From: Nematocida ironsii
Lineage: Eukaryota > Microsporidia
Assembly (NCBI GenBank): GCA_001642415.1
Contig: LTDK01000039.1
Span: 1 to 60,563, forward strand
Direction: 5' to 3'
DNA length: 60,563 bases
Part shown: piece by piece, positions 1 to 9,494 of the stretch
Position numbering within the stretch: position 1 is the first letter of the stretch
Layout of the letters: every line of letters begins with the position of its first letter
Translations under genes and position numbers: made by a program
Notes under the pieces: generated by a model
Databases searched by the model: none
Told to the model about the DNA's origin: nothing
Seen by the model: the letters and a program-made list of their open reading frames with translations, nothing else

Positions 1-2003
1 ATCATCATCACAGCTTGAATATGGATCATATGAATCAGTTGATTCATAGAAGTATGTTTCGTCTTCATATTCCTTTTCCTTTTCTATGACCTCTACCAAC
101 GGATTGTTGTAAGATGTAGACACGGTGAATTTAATTCCATACCAGCTTGAATCAAAATCATATAGAAGACTAGCTTGCATATCCGCATCAGTAACAGATT
201 TTCCATGTGTAGTTGTTGATACAGGCTCAAGATAATCACATATCATTCCTATGGTCTTATTTCTAGAGAGAGAAGAAATGACTTTTTTTAAACATTCTCG
301 CATTTTTTCTTTTACTTCTCTTCTATTGTTGTCATAATCCTCCTGAAACTCATTCTTTATGTATTTAGTTGCTTTTTTTATTCCATGATTTTTCCCTACT
401 AAGTCATACATCGTATATAACATGTGTAATAACCCAGTGTTAACTGTTGAACGATTATTAGAAAATCCATGCTCTGGCTTAGGAAGTCCGTATATAACTC
501 TTTCCCAATCAGACCGCATAGTAAGGCTTATGCTACTTACTTTGTGAGTATACTTAGAAAAGAACTCTTTGAGCTCATTAGATGCATCTGGTATATGATC
601 TATATTATATTGTTCAGTTTTTGGGTCAAAAGCAAAGCATAGGAACAGAGCAAGAAGAACAGAATTCTGACAATTTTTAAAACAGCGTTTGTCTTTATAA
701 GATAAAGTGTATTGATGGTTCTTATTAACATAATTAGGTCCATCTATGTAACTTGGTCTATAAATAACATCTATAAAGGTGTATTTTTACATTCATCTTT
801 TGCTCTTTTAAACTTACAGAAATCTGTAAAATTACGCCTCTTATTATACATTTCTATTGCTAGCTTAGTACTTTTTAGAAGTACCCAAATATATGAAGAT
901 GTTCTTACACTCGCTTCTTTATTACTGTCTACAAACAACTGATTAAATACAGCCAGTGTGTGCTTATCTGCATTTGTAGTTGGGTTACCACAATTAGTAG
1001 GCTTGTATTCATTAAGTATGTCATACACTGATTTTACAAACTCTTCATACATCTCCACACTGTCTATATACTCAAAGATGTATGACTGTATGAGAAATTT
1101 GGGATTACACAGGAAATTCCCTTTTAAGAACTCTTCATACGCAGTAGGCATTAAGAACTCTTCTGGTACTTCTAGCGTGTCTGCTGGATCAACAAGCCGC
1201 TTGAAAAAATCTATTATCTCTTCTGTTTTCTTATGATATGCCGACTTTTCATTCTTTTCATTTCCTTCCTCTATAGTCAGACTCAAATTGACAAAGAATT
1301 CATTTTCTATTCCTTTTTTTTCTAAAATAATTATTTTATTCTCAGTATTTCCTTTCTCATCTACTATTTCAATGGGAACATCTACTCCTTCTGCAAGAAG
1401 AAATAAAGCAGCTAATAAATTCAGACTATATGACTTGTCTTTATGCTCCCTCAGAAACTGAATAAATGAGTCATCTTTCACTGACTCAATAGAATAAACC
1501 CCATACTCTGAAGGAAACATATTTATCAGTTGCTGTGCAAACTCTTTCAAGTATTTGTTCTTTTCTTCATCTTCATGTATTATATCATGTACTTTCCAAA
1601 CTTTTAAATTTTCATAATCCTCTGTGGATCCACTATTTTCCTTTGTATCCTCTTCTGAATATATTCCATGCCAGTACATACGAAAGTTCTTCATAAACTC
1701 ACTTTCATAGGTCATATACTGAAGAGTTGGTGAAAGTCCTCCATCTGGATGTAATGTTAAGTTATCCCTGATTACCATTTCCTGCGCTAATTCTGCATCC
1801 TTATCCCCTAACTTAGCACACGTACTGTGTATTATCATTGTTATTACTAATAGTATAAATATGTTATTCTTTAATGTGTTTCTTATTATAATATTGTTCT
1901 TCTTAAGTAGATTCTGTCTCTCTTCCATATTTAAATTCTTAAAAGTATTAGAATAACTAATTATAAGTAATAGACTAATTTCAATTAAAAAGCAATAAAT
2001 CAT
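1..2003 (-). pseudogene. Frameshifted large-gene-family secreted protein, runs off window start
   Basis: This is a member of the secreted large gene family also seen at 14964-17903, 18833-20977 and 44698-47442. The first frame gives 410 residues from the ATG at 2003, with a hydrophobic leader; an internal ATG at 1928 is an alternative start. Two family blocks are clear: LLAALFLLAEGVDVPIEI near residue 201 and PTAYEEFLKGNFLCNPKFLI near 284. The frame stops at 771-773. The next family block (ALFLCFAFDP, then ELKEFFSKY) continues in another frame from about 783, stays open to base 1 and would run further. The switch falls on a run of five A (gene strand) at 784-788, where one more A would keep the frame. 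It is either a real one-base deletion that kills the gene or a homopolymer sequencing error. The leader suggests secretion. Molecular function is unknown. Confidence 0.75.
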
Positions 2004-2173
2004 ATTTATTCAAGAATTATCCATAATTTATATCATTATTACTGTATGCCAAGGCCACCATTAGTATTCCTGCATATGAATTATCAAAATGATTGCATAA
2101 ACACGATGGTATAAATTAAATTGATCATACGGTATATGCATACGTATTCAAAATTCAATAATATAGTATCTCT

Positions 2174-2525
2174 TTGTGGTGATACCACCACTCAGACGAG
2201 AGCCCCTGCGGGCGGTACGTCTGCGCGCCAGTTCGCGCGGTGATCCTGCCAAAACAAAAGGCCGGGATCTCTGAATTAGTATATCAACTTTCGACTATTT
2301 AACCGGAGCTCTTCCCCCAATTGAGAGGGAGACTCAGGGAAGCATCGACGGCTTAACTTCAGCGCCAGGCCTAACGCAACTGCGCCCAAAACTGCATGTC
2401 CGCGCAGGCTTGGGCCGCTTCCTAAAGACAATAAAGAGCTCTCCCCTTTCACTTTCTTCTCTCTCTTGGCTACGTGGCAGGGCAATGTGGCGTTACTCCG
2501 CGTGAGTACGTCAATGGTCATAAAA
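2174..2525. other. GC-rich island, possible rRNA-derived or structured RNA sequence
   Basis: About 350 bases are far richer in GC than both AT-rich flanks. The sequence contains several short inverted repeats (GTGGTG/CACCAC at its left edge; GCGCGCC..GCGCGG near 2226-2242). GGTGATCCTGCC at 2239-2250 resembles the start of eukaryotic small-subunit rRNA. AGAGGGAGACTCAGGGAAGC near 2323-2344 resembles the conserved GAGAGGGAGCCTGAGAAACGG block of the SSU 5' domain. The order and the missing universal segments argue for a decayed fragment or a different structured RNA. The 86-residue minus-strand ORF here looks like a by-product of GC content. Identification is tentative. Confidence 0.35.
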
Positions 2526-3011
2526 ACAATATTCATATACGTACAATTATATTACTAATTGTTATAATATTTATGATTATTTCTATGATTATTCTTAGTA
2601 TAATATTATTATATCCTAATGAAGCAAATTGTTAGTTTGGATAGTGATATCCAGAATAGGACCGATCAACTACGAAATTAGTGTATAGTTGTCTACCATT
2701 AATAATGGTAATAGGCGTATTACGGTTATGAGTGGTTGTAACTAAAACTATATAATAATTTTATTTTTTTAATAAAGAGAAATTTTCATATATCTAAGCC
2801 TTCAAGGAAAAAACAGTTTAAATAATATTATAAATAATTAAAATAATATTATAAATAATTAAAATAAAATTATACACATATACACTACTAGTACAGAATA
2901 TACATATATACTATTATTATACTAGTACAGTATGATATTAACTTGTTATACACCATTAGGGGCAAAAAAACCACATATGAAGTATGAGAGACATGTATGT
3001 TGTATTCACTA
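2526..3011. other. AT-rich spacer
   Basis: No gene is seen. The spacer has a short hairpin (TACCATT AAT AATGGTA, 2694-2710) and low-complexity AT repeats such as two copies of ATAATATTATAAATAATTAAA near 2820-2860. Confidence 0.5.
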
Positions 3012-3098
3012 CAATAAACTGATTTCTAACCAAAAAACCAATCATCTGGTTTATCCCACACGTATCTTATATTAATAAACTGTTTTTAATTAAAAATA
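3012..3098 (+). repeat. Two plus-orientation copies of the AATAAACTGATTTCTAA repeat
   Basis: Copy A (about 3012-3037) contains AATAAACTGATTTCTAACC followed by an A run. Copy B (about 3067-3096) has TTATATTAATAAACTG and then diverged bases and an A run. Both align with copies at 18771 and 59245, and with reverse-strand copies at 4115 and 21074. They lie just beyond the 3' end of the minus-strand gene 3228-4052. Confidence 0.6.
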
Positions 3099-3227
3099 GT
3101 TAAATAAAATATATTTTATTATTTATACTCTAATACTTATATACATATCATTGATATACTTAATTATAACATGAATATTATTACTAAATGTTGCCAACAA
3201 ATTAAACCAAGATAAAATTTTATTAAA

Positions 3228-4052
3228 TTAATTATTAATATATAGCCCCTTGGAAACACTAAATGTGTATATAATAGCAGTAATACTCATTATTAATAAG
3301 ATAGTATATAGTATAAAAACAATATATTCACCAATGCGTCTATCTGAATATTCTATCATATAAATATTATTTAATGTAATGCATAAATCACATAAATTAA
3401 TTAATAAATATCCGTATAGCAATATATTTGATATAATTGAATGTTCTCCAAATATTATTATGATTAAAGAGACTACTTTCATAACAAATAAATAACCTAT
3501 TGTTATACATGCTATACTGAATAAACATAAGAATATAGTGCGTATTATATCAAAGGTAATATATTTAGAATTTCTAAGTATATAATATACTGATTCTATT
3601 AATCCCATAATAATATAACTACCAGAAACAATCTGGAATAGTGTATAAAGGAAATTACCACTTAGTACATATTTATGTAGTAATGGGTATATGTTTGTGG
3701 GTATTAAATTACTTAATGCATGGACTGATTCTTTTTCAATTGTATGGAATATTTTAAGTAATATTAAGTATCGTATACCTAATGTTATAGCATTTAACAA
3801 AATCGAACCATATACATTCTTCGAATGGTTTATATTTTTTAAGTTTAACCATTTTTTTTCAATTTCTTGATTATTGTCATTACCATCAATAACAAACGTC
3901 TTTATAGAATTATCAACTTGATCTTCATCAGTTATCGGTGTATTATATCTTGGGCATTGTAGTCCAATGCCTAATACTCGAATATAATTGTATAACTCGA
4001 TAAAACCCGTATTTATATTAATAACATCTAATAATTTAACTTCTTCTTCCAT
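3228..4052 (-). CDS. Multispan membrane protein of unknown function
   Basis: The protein has 274 residues, a hydrophilic N-terminal third (about 1-80, acidic, no signal peptide) and about five or six hydrophobic segments from residue 83 to the C terminus, so it should be an integral membrane protein with a cytosolic N terminus. I do not recognise a family. The ATG at 4052 is the only sensible start, with an AT-rich leader upstream. The gene sits alone between copies of the AATAAACTG repeat in opposite orientations (3012-3096 and 4115-4146), the same arrangement as the LGF gene at 18833-20977. Beyond its promoter side lies a relic LGF 5' end. This suggests a lineage-specific gene in a rearranged block. 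Confidence 0.7.
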   Translation of the reverse strand: MEEEVKLLDVININTGFIELYNYIRVLGIGLQCPRYNTPITDEDQVDNSIKTFVIDGNDNNQEIEKKWLNLKNINHSKNVYGSILLNAITLGIRYLILLKIFHTIEKESVHALSNLIPTNIYPLLHKYVLSGNFLYTLFQIVSGSYIIMGLIESVYYILRNSKYITFDIIRTIFLCLFSIACITIGYLFVMKVVSLIIIIFGEHSIISNILLYGYLLINLCDLCITLNNIYMIEYSDRRIGEYIVFILYTILLIMSITAIIYTFSVSKGLYINN

Positions 4053-4114
4053 TTTTTAAATATTTTAAAAAAATTTTATTTAAATATTTCTAAAAAAACG
4101 GATAATATAAATAA

Positions 4115-4146
4115 ATTTTTTTATTAGAAATCAGTTAATATAAATA
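4115..4146 (-). repeat. Minus-orientation copy of the AATAAACTGATTTCTAA repeat
   Basis: TTTTTTATTAGAAATCAGTTAATATAAA is the reverse complement of the repeat at 3012-3096, lacking four bases of the ATTAATAAACTG part. With those copies it forms an inverted pair around gene 3228-4052. Confidence 0.55.
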
Positions 4147-4249
4147 AAAATTTTATTTAAATAAACCATAAATTCATTATATTAGTTGATTACCTAAATT
4201 AAGAAAAGGCATTCTTAAACTTACACCATTATTGAATGTGTATACGTAT

Positions 4250-4352
4250 TTATAGGCTGAGCTGGTTTTTCCCTATTCCTTGTACGTGTGAATTCTTATT
4301 GGTCATAAATAAACTCTCCTTTATTAAAATTCGGAAATTCTTATATAGTTTA
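4250..4352 (-). pseudogene. Relic 5' end and promoter of a large-gene-family gene
   Basis: An ATG at 4306 opens an 18-residue frame ending at 4250. Its start resembles the MTNSNLHLRN start of the LGF gene at 17903, and its KNQL piece matches RKNQL of the LGF gene at 20977. About 45 bases upstream (4340-4351) is AAACTATATAAGAATTT, nearly identical to the promoter element at the same spacing before both intact LGF genes. The rest of a gene body is missing downstream. I read this as a truncated LGF locus that kept its promoter and signal-peptide start. Confidence 0.55.
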
Positions 4353-4639
4353 TGCCTTCATCATTTATAATCGCTACAAGCGCATTCATATCATAAATGA
4401 TGCATAGTCATATATTACCATTATGCTAATTGTTCTATTGCTTATAAAGATACAATATCACTGATAAGGCGTGTATGGTGTTCATGTGTATATAGAGAAC
4501 CAACAGACCGTATAATTAATTTAATTTACGTTGACTTATTGTGTTAACAACAATTTCTGATTTAATTTATGCTGTCTTGTTTATGTAAACATTCTGATAA
4601 CTCATATCGTGCTACAAATGCTAGTCTTAGCATATAACA

Positions 4640-5101
4640 ATATATAAAATAAGTAATAGAATATATTATGGTATGTGTAATAAGTTATGTTATATGTGTA
4701 ATATATTCTAGTCATTATTAATTTATTATTTATTACACATATACTAATATATCTTATTATTTATTACTTATTACACATATCTTATTACTTATTACTCATT
4801 ATATAATATATCTTATTTATTACACATACCATAATATATCTTATTACTTATTACTCATTATATAATATATCTTATTACTTATTACTCATTATATAATATA
4901 TCTTATTTATTACACATATACTAATATATCTTATTATTTATTATACTATTATCATTATATCTTATTTATTACACATTATATAATATATCTTATTTATTAT
5001 GCATTATTTATTACACATTATATAATATATATTATTTATTATGCATTATTTATTACACATATACTATTATATATTATTTATTATGCATTATTTATTACAC
5101 A
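4640..5101. repeat. Intergenic palindromic AT-rich repeat tract
   Basis: The stretch consists of imperfect copies of TTATTACACAT, ATATAATATATCTTATTATT and related units. The core ACACATTGTGTAATAA is nearly palindromic with its other arm. Similar tracts fill other spacers between 5.7 and 10.4 kb and between 38.4 and 43.9 kb. From 4353 to 4640 only plain AT-rich sequence is seen. Confidence 0.75.
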
Positions 5102-5680
5102 TTATATAATATATCTTTCTATGTATAATATTATTACTATTCCTATGTTTAAACCAATCCACGTGGTAAAGAACTCAAATGGTAAAGAAATGAACTCTTT
5201 CTTACTTCTGATGATTTGTCTTATAAGTAATAGTATATCACTGTAATCCCTACCAAATGCACTGTTCCTTGGTATAATATATCCTATCTGTGCTGTATCT
5301 AATGTACACTTACCATTCCTGTATACAGTTACATCTTTAGCTGTAATATACCTTATCTGCTTAAATATTTGTATGGGACATGTACACTTATGATTACTTA
5401 ATGTACATTTATTATTATATTCTGCATATTTGTGATTACTTAATGTACTATGTGTATTATATTCTGCATATTTGTGATTACTTAATGTACATTTATTATT
5501 ATATTCTGCACTGTTTTTATTCTTTACTTCTTTTATACAGGATTTATAAAAGGATTTATCTCTTGAATCAACTCCTGATATATTAAATATATCAAATTCA
5601 TTAGATAAGAATACTTCTACTTTCTCTTTCTTTTCTAGTTCAGAGAGAGAATATACTTTTACTCTGTTTATATCACCCAT
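5102..5680 (-). CDS. Tail-anchored protein with internal 16-residue repeats
   Basis: I take the ATG at 5680 (MGDINRVKVYSLSE, 192 residues); the longer open frame upstream is only translated spacer repeat rich in Y, I and L. A hydrophilic N-terminal region (1-60) is followed by three near-identical 16-residue units built on KYAEYNNKCTLSNH (about 65-110). A conserved-looking region (CPIQIFKQIRYITAKDVTVY, then TAQIGYIIPRNSAFGRDYSD) follows, with a single C-terminal hydrophobic segment (about 170-190). The topology fits a tail-anchored protein facing the cytosol. The middle repeat is in frame and its DNA resembles the surrounding spacer repeats, so it is probably recent and length-variable. No family recognised. 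Confidence 0.65.
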   Translation of the reverse strand: MGDINRVKVYSLSELEKKEKVEVFLSNEFDIFNISGVDSRDKSFYKSCIKEVKNKNSAEYNNKCTLSNHKYAEYNTHSTLSNHKYAEYNNKCTLSNHKCTCPIQIFKQIRYITAKDVTVYRNGKCTLDTAQIGYIIPRNSAFGRDYSDILLLIRQIIRSKKEFISLPFEFFTTWIGLNIGIVIILYIERYII

Positions 5681-6250
5681 TATAAGCATAATATAATATA
5701 CACTGTGTAATAAATAATAAAATAAAAAATACAAACTGTAATAAGTTATAGTATATGTGATAAAATATAATATATAATGTGTAATAAGTAATAGTATATA
5801 ATACATATTGTGTAATAAGTTATAGTATAAGTAATAGTATATAATATATAATGTGTAATAAGTAATAGTATATAATATATAATGTGTAATAAGTAATAGT
5901 ATATAATATATAATGTGTAATAAGTAATAACTTATAATAGTATGATAGAGATGTATTAACTTATATTATTTATTGTTTTATGTGTAATAAGTAATATATA
6001 ATACATAATGTGTAATAAGTAATATATAATGTGTAATAAGTTATGCATAATGTGTAATATATAATATCTTGATTTATTGATTTATATACTTATAATATTA
6101 TTATAACTTATTGCTTTATGTGTACTATATAATATATAATATACATTGTGTACTATATAATATTATTTATTACTTTATGTATACTATATAATATTATTTA
6201 TTATACTTATGTTAATATATCTTACTTATATGATCATTATATATGATATA
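5681..6250. repeat. Intergenic AT-rich repeat tract (TGTGTAATAAGTAATA units)
   Basis: Repeated TAATGTGTAATAAGTAATAG units of about 30 bases, with small changes, fill most of this spacer. No gene is seen. The promoter of 5102-5680 must lie within or next to this repeat. Confidence 0.75.
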
Positions 6251-7492
6251 TTATGTACTAAGTAATTCTTTCATCTCTACACCAGAACTCTTCTTATTCT
6301 GCCTCTCTGATACACGCACTAAAAAGTAACCAAATACTCCCTCAATAAATGAAAATGTACTAAACACAAAGAATACCCAATTAATCCCATCACTGCCATC
6401 TATAACCTTATACTTAGTAAACATACTCAATGCAATACATGATACAGCAGAATTAGCAAGTGATCCAAGACCAGCAGCTGTAGTTATATCTGATTCTTCC
6501 TGTAATAACATACCAGGAAGTATCCACGGTAAATTAGCTAATCCTAATGAAAAGAATAGTAAATATATACCACTACACCATAATACATTACTAAACCCAA
6601 GTATACCCAATGTAACTGTACATATAATACCAGATATAAATACGATTTCTTTAAACCCATTCCCATTAAACATAATTATTGATGAGAGTGTAGTACCAAT
6701 TAAACCAGCCATATTAAAGAAATACGCTGGTACCGTATTTATATCCATAAAGAATCCATTCCTATTTGATAAAATTGGGTTTATACCTGTCATTTGTTGT
6801 ACTACTTGCATTATAAGACAGGATATAATTAATAATTTAGGGTTATGTCGGGTTATCACATTTACATCACCTGATGCCCTAATAATCCGTAAATTATTTT
6901 GTTTTTTTGAATTCTCTGTAAATAAAATATTTATAATAATTGAAATAAAACTAATCCCAGAAATAACCTTAAATATAAAAGTAGAATTATTATAATAACC
7001 CGATATAACCCCTTCTATTAATATACCTAAATTTATGAATAATCCTTGTAATGAAGATACTTTTGATCCATTAACCATACCAAGTAAGTCAGTATAATAT
7101 ACAGGACCAAGTGCACATGCTATACCTGTACCTATCCCTATAATGTATCTACATATACTTAATAGAATATTATTCCTTATGTATATAAATAATATATTAC
7201 TTATACATATACATATAGCAGATGTAGTGAATATATACTTAAAGTATGGATGTGGTACTATTCTGTACATACCAGATATGAATATGACTAATGATAAGGT
7301 GAATGTACCTATAAATAAAGCTGGTGATACTAATTTCCAGTAATTTAATTGGTCTAATCTGGATTCAGTAGAATTATGGTGTACTGGTATGTTACATAAT
7401 ACGTTAATGGATGTTAAACACATTCCGAATAGGATTGGTAGGATTACTGGACCGAGTACTTTTAATACGGTCATTAAAGATTTATTACTCAT
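6251..7492 (-). CDS. Sugar transporter of the major facilitator superfamily
   Basis: The protein has 413 residues and about ten to twelve hydrophobic helices, typical of the MFS sugar porter family though shorter than most (about 450-550). The sequence shows the family hallmark QQMTGINPI near residue 228, as in hexose transporters, and an RYIIGIGTGIACALGPVYYTD segment near 115-140 that fits the end of the first half. The C-terminal tail is short and polar. In microsporidia such carriers import host sugars across the parasite plasma membrane; that role is inferred from the family. The start ATG at 7492 directly precedes the first helix region. Flanking spacers are full of AT-rich repeats. An ATAACCCGAW dimer lies inside the coding sequence at 6840-6860. 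Confidence 0.85.
   Translation of the reverse strand: MSNKSLMTVLKVLGPVILPILFGMCLTSINVLCNIPVHHNSTESRLDQLNYWKLVSPALFIGTFTLSLVIFISGMYRIVPHPYFKYIFTTSAICICISNILFIYIRNNILLSICRYIIGIGTGIACALGPVYYTDLLGMVNGSKVSSLQGLFINLGILIEGVISGYYNNSTFIFKVISGISFISIIINILFTENSKKQNNLRIIRASGDVNVITRHNPKLLIISCLIMQVVQQMTGINPILSNRNGFFMDINTVPAYFFNMAGLIGTTLSSIIMFNGNGFKEIVFISGIICTVTLGILGFSNVLWCSGIYLLFFSLGLANLPWILPGMLLQEESDITTAAGLGSLANSAVSCIALSMFTKYKVIDGSDGINWVFFVFSTFSFIEGVFGYFLVRVSERQNKKSSGVEMKELLST
6840..6860 (-). repeat. ATAACCCGAW tandem dimer inside the transporter gene
   Basis: GGGTTATGTCGGGTTAT is the reverse complement of two ATAACCCGAW-like units with a 10-base period. It is part of the coding sequence. Confidence 0.5.
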
Positions 7493-7953
7493 GGGGTAAT
7501 AAAAAATATAAAAATATAAATATAAAATATAGGAGATAATGTGTAATAAATAATGATTATTGGTGTATGTGTAATAAATAATAAAATATAGGAGATAATG
7601 TGTAATAAATAATGATTATTGGTTAGTTATAAGTAATAATTTATGACATATTGTGTAATAAGTAGTATAAGTAGTATAAGTAATAATTTATGATGTATTG
7701 TGTAATAAGTAATAATTTATGACATATTGTATAATAAGTAATAGCATAATAAATAGTATAAGATATATTGTGTATTGTGTAATAAGTAATAATTTATGAT
7801 GTATTGTGTAATAAGTAATAATATATGACATATTGTGTAATAAGTAATATATTTATTAATACTTTTTATACATAGTGTAATAATAAATTGTTTGGTATAT
7901 TATTTATTATACTATGTGTAATATATACTACTTATTATGTATTATATAATAAA
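7493..7953. repeat. Intergenic AT-rich repeat tract (GTGTAATAAGTAATAATTTATG units)
   Basis: Tandem and dispersed units such as TATTGTGTAATAAGTAATAA recur at least eight times between 7620 and 7850. No gene is seen. Confidence 0.75.
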
Positions 7954-8040
7954 TTATGCAACTGATAGTACAATGAACCCTGATAGTAATAAGAATAATC
8001 CTCTGAATATTTTATCTCTAAGTGACTCTTTTCTGTTCAT
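7954..8040 (-). CDS. Possible 28-residue small membrane peptide
   Basis: An ATG at 8040 opens a 28-codon frame. It has a basic start (MNRKESLRDK) and one hydrophobic segment (LFLLLSGFIVLSVA) up to the stop. It sits in a short island of non-repetitive DNA (about 7955-8140) inside a long repeat desert, which is why I think it may be conserved. The pattern fits a tiny single-span membrane protein of the endoplasmic reticulum or mitosome type, but no family is recognised and the ORF could be chance. A perfect 12-base inverted repeat lies 57 bases upstream. Confidence 0.3.
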   Translation of the reverse strand: MNRKESLRDKIFRGLFLLLSGFIVLSVA

Positions 8041-8096
8041 TATTTCCCCATGAAATACTTCTATAAATAATTCACCCTTCTCCTGTCTCCTTTATT

Positions 8097-8140
8097 CTCC
8101 TATTAAATGATAAATGAATAAAAAAATGATTTAATAGGAG
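8097..8140. repeat. Perfect 12-bp inverted repeat (hairpin)
   Basis: CTCCTATTAAAT at 8097-8108 is repeated as ATTTAATAGGAG at 8129-8140 with a 20-base loop. It lies upstream of the small minus-strand ORF 7954-8040 and could be a regulatory hairpin. Confidence 0.5.
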
Positions 8141-8715
8141 AATATAACTTATTATACTATACATAATAAATAGTACTTATTACACAGTATGTAATAAATA
8201 ATAGATATAATAGTATATGTGTAATAAAATATAAAATTATTTATTCTTTACATAACTTATTATACTATACATAATAAATAGTACTTGTTACACAGTATGT
8301 AATAAATAATAGATAATAAATATGTATCACTTATTACACTATGTGTATTAAATAGTACTTATTATACATAATAAATGTGTATTATATCTTATACTATACA
8401 TAACTTATTACACTATGTGTATTATATCTTATACTATTTATTATTTATTACACTATGTGTATTATCTCTTATATCTTATATAACTTATTACACTATGTGT
8501 ATTATATCTTATACTATACATAACTTATTACACTATGTGTACTATATCTTATACTATTTATTATTTATTACACTATATATCTTATCACTTCTACTATGCA
8601 TAACTTATTACTTATTGTGTACTATATCTTATATAACTTATTACACTATATATCTTATATCTTATACTACTTATTACTTATTGTGTATTATATCTTATAT
8701 TATATAATTAACTAT
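8141..8715. repeat. Intergenic palindromic repeat tract
   Basis: Many copies of ACTTATTACACTATGTGTATTATATCTTATACT are spread over this stretch. The 110-residue open frame on the plus strand (8375-8707) is translated repeat (Y, I, L, T only) and is not a gene. A short non-repetitive leader to gene 8865 follows at 8716-8864. Confidence 0.7.
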
Positions 8716-8864
8716 GTGACCAATCTTTGATATTTTTCTAAATTTAGAAATTCATTTGACAGCTCCCTCCTTAAAATTATTTCCATATCCAGTAATATTA
8801 ATTTCCATTTACGGCCTAATTAATCAATAAATTAATTATAAATAATACAAATAATTAAGGAGTA

Positions 8865-9494
8865 ATGAGAACAGCAGCAGATGTAGACAGAACAATTAAA
8901 CAAATGGATACAAAATACGATGCAAATTTTGGTGAATGGGTGAGAAGTGAAGATAATTTAGACGTACTTGGTATAAATTTAAAAAAGTACGTTATAAAAT
9001 ACTCACCAGAATTATTTACTGAAGTACTTAATTGGATAACGGACGGGTGGTCTACAACCTCAAAAATACTTCTTATGCATAGAATATTTAAAAATATAAT
9101 GTTTGAAAATAATACACATAGTGTAATAAATAATAATTATAATACAATGTGTAATAATAATACATTAAATAGTACACATAGTGTAATAAATAATAGATTA
9201 AATAGTACACATAGTGTAATAAATAATGAATGTAATAGATTAGTTATACATCCATTACACAGAGTAGTAAGAATATTAAAGGGAGTGACTGAGAATTGGA
9301 GAGTACAAGAAATAGCAGAACTTTTAATTGAATTTATAACGGAAATGAAGAAAGAAGAGAAGAGATTATTCCTTCTTTGGATGTTAGAAGATATCCCTAG
9401 TGATAAACTAACAGAGATATTCATTAGGATTGATGGGGCAATTGACTGGGCATTAAAGATAAGCATAATAAAAAACAGTAAAGAGAGAATGTAA
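8865..9494 (+). CDS. Helical protein of unknown function with spacer repeat inserted in frame
   Basis: The frame gives 209 residues from the ATG at 8865, just after an AT-rich leader (AATTAAGGAGTAATG). The N-terminal part (1-85, LGINLKKYVIKYSPELFTEVLNW) and C-terminal part (128-209, VVRILKGVTENWRVQEIAEL and LFLLWMLEDIPSDKLTEIFI) look like amphipathic helices. I recognise no family. Between them, residues 84-123 are N/T/S-rich and contain THSVINN three times, encoded by ACACATAGTGTAATAAATAAT, which is the same unit as the surrounding spacer repeat. The repeat has entered the gene without breaking the frame. The flanking helices suggest that it forms a loop. Confidence 0.7.
   Translation: MRTAADVDRTIKQMDTKYDANFGEWVRSEDNLDVLGINLKKYVIKYSPELFTEVLNWITDGWSTTSKILLMHRIFKNIMFENNTHSVINNNYNTMCNNNTLNSTHSVINNRLNSTHSVINNECNRLVIHPLHRVVRILKGVTENWRVQEIAELLIEFITEMKKEEKRLFLLWMLEDIPSDKLTEIFIRIDGAIDWALKISIIKNSKERM

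Noticed and set aside
2276..2536. 86-residue minus-strand ORF in the GC island
   Set aside because: It has no known motif and the open frame is expected from GC content; the DNA looks like structured RNA.
8375..8707. 110-residue plus-strand ORF rich in Y, I and L
   Set aside because: Translated intergenic repeat; other frames of the same tract are similar.
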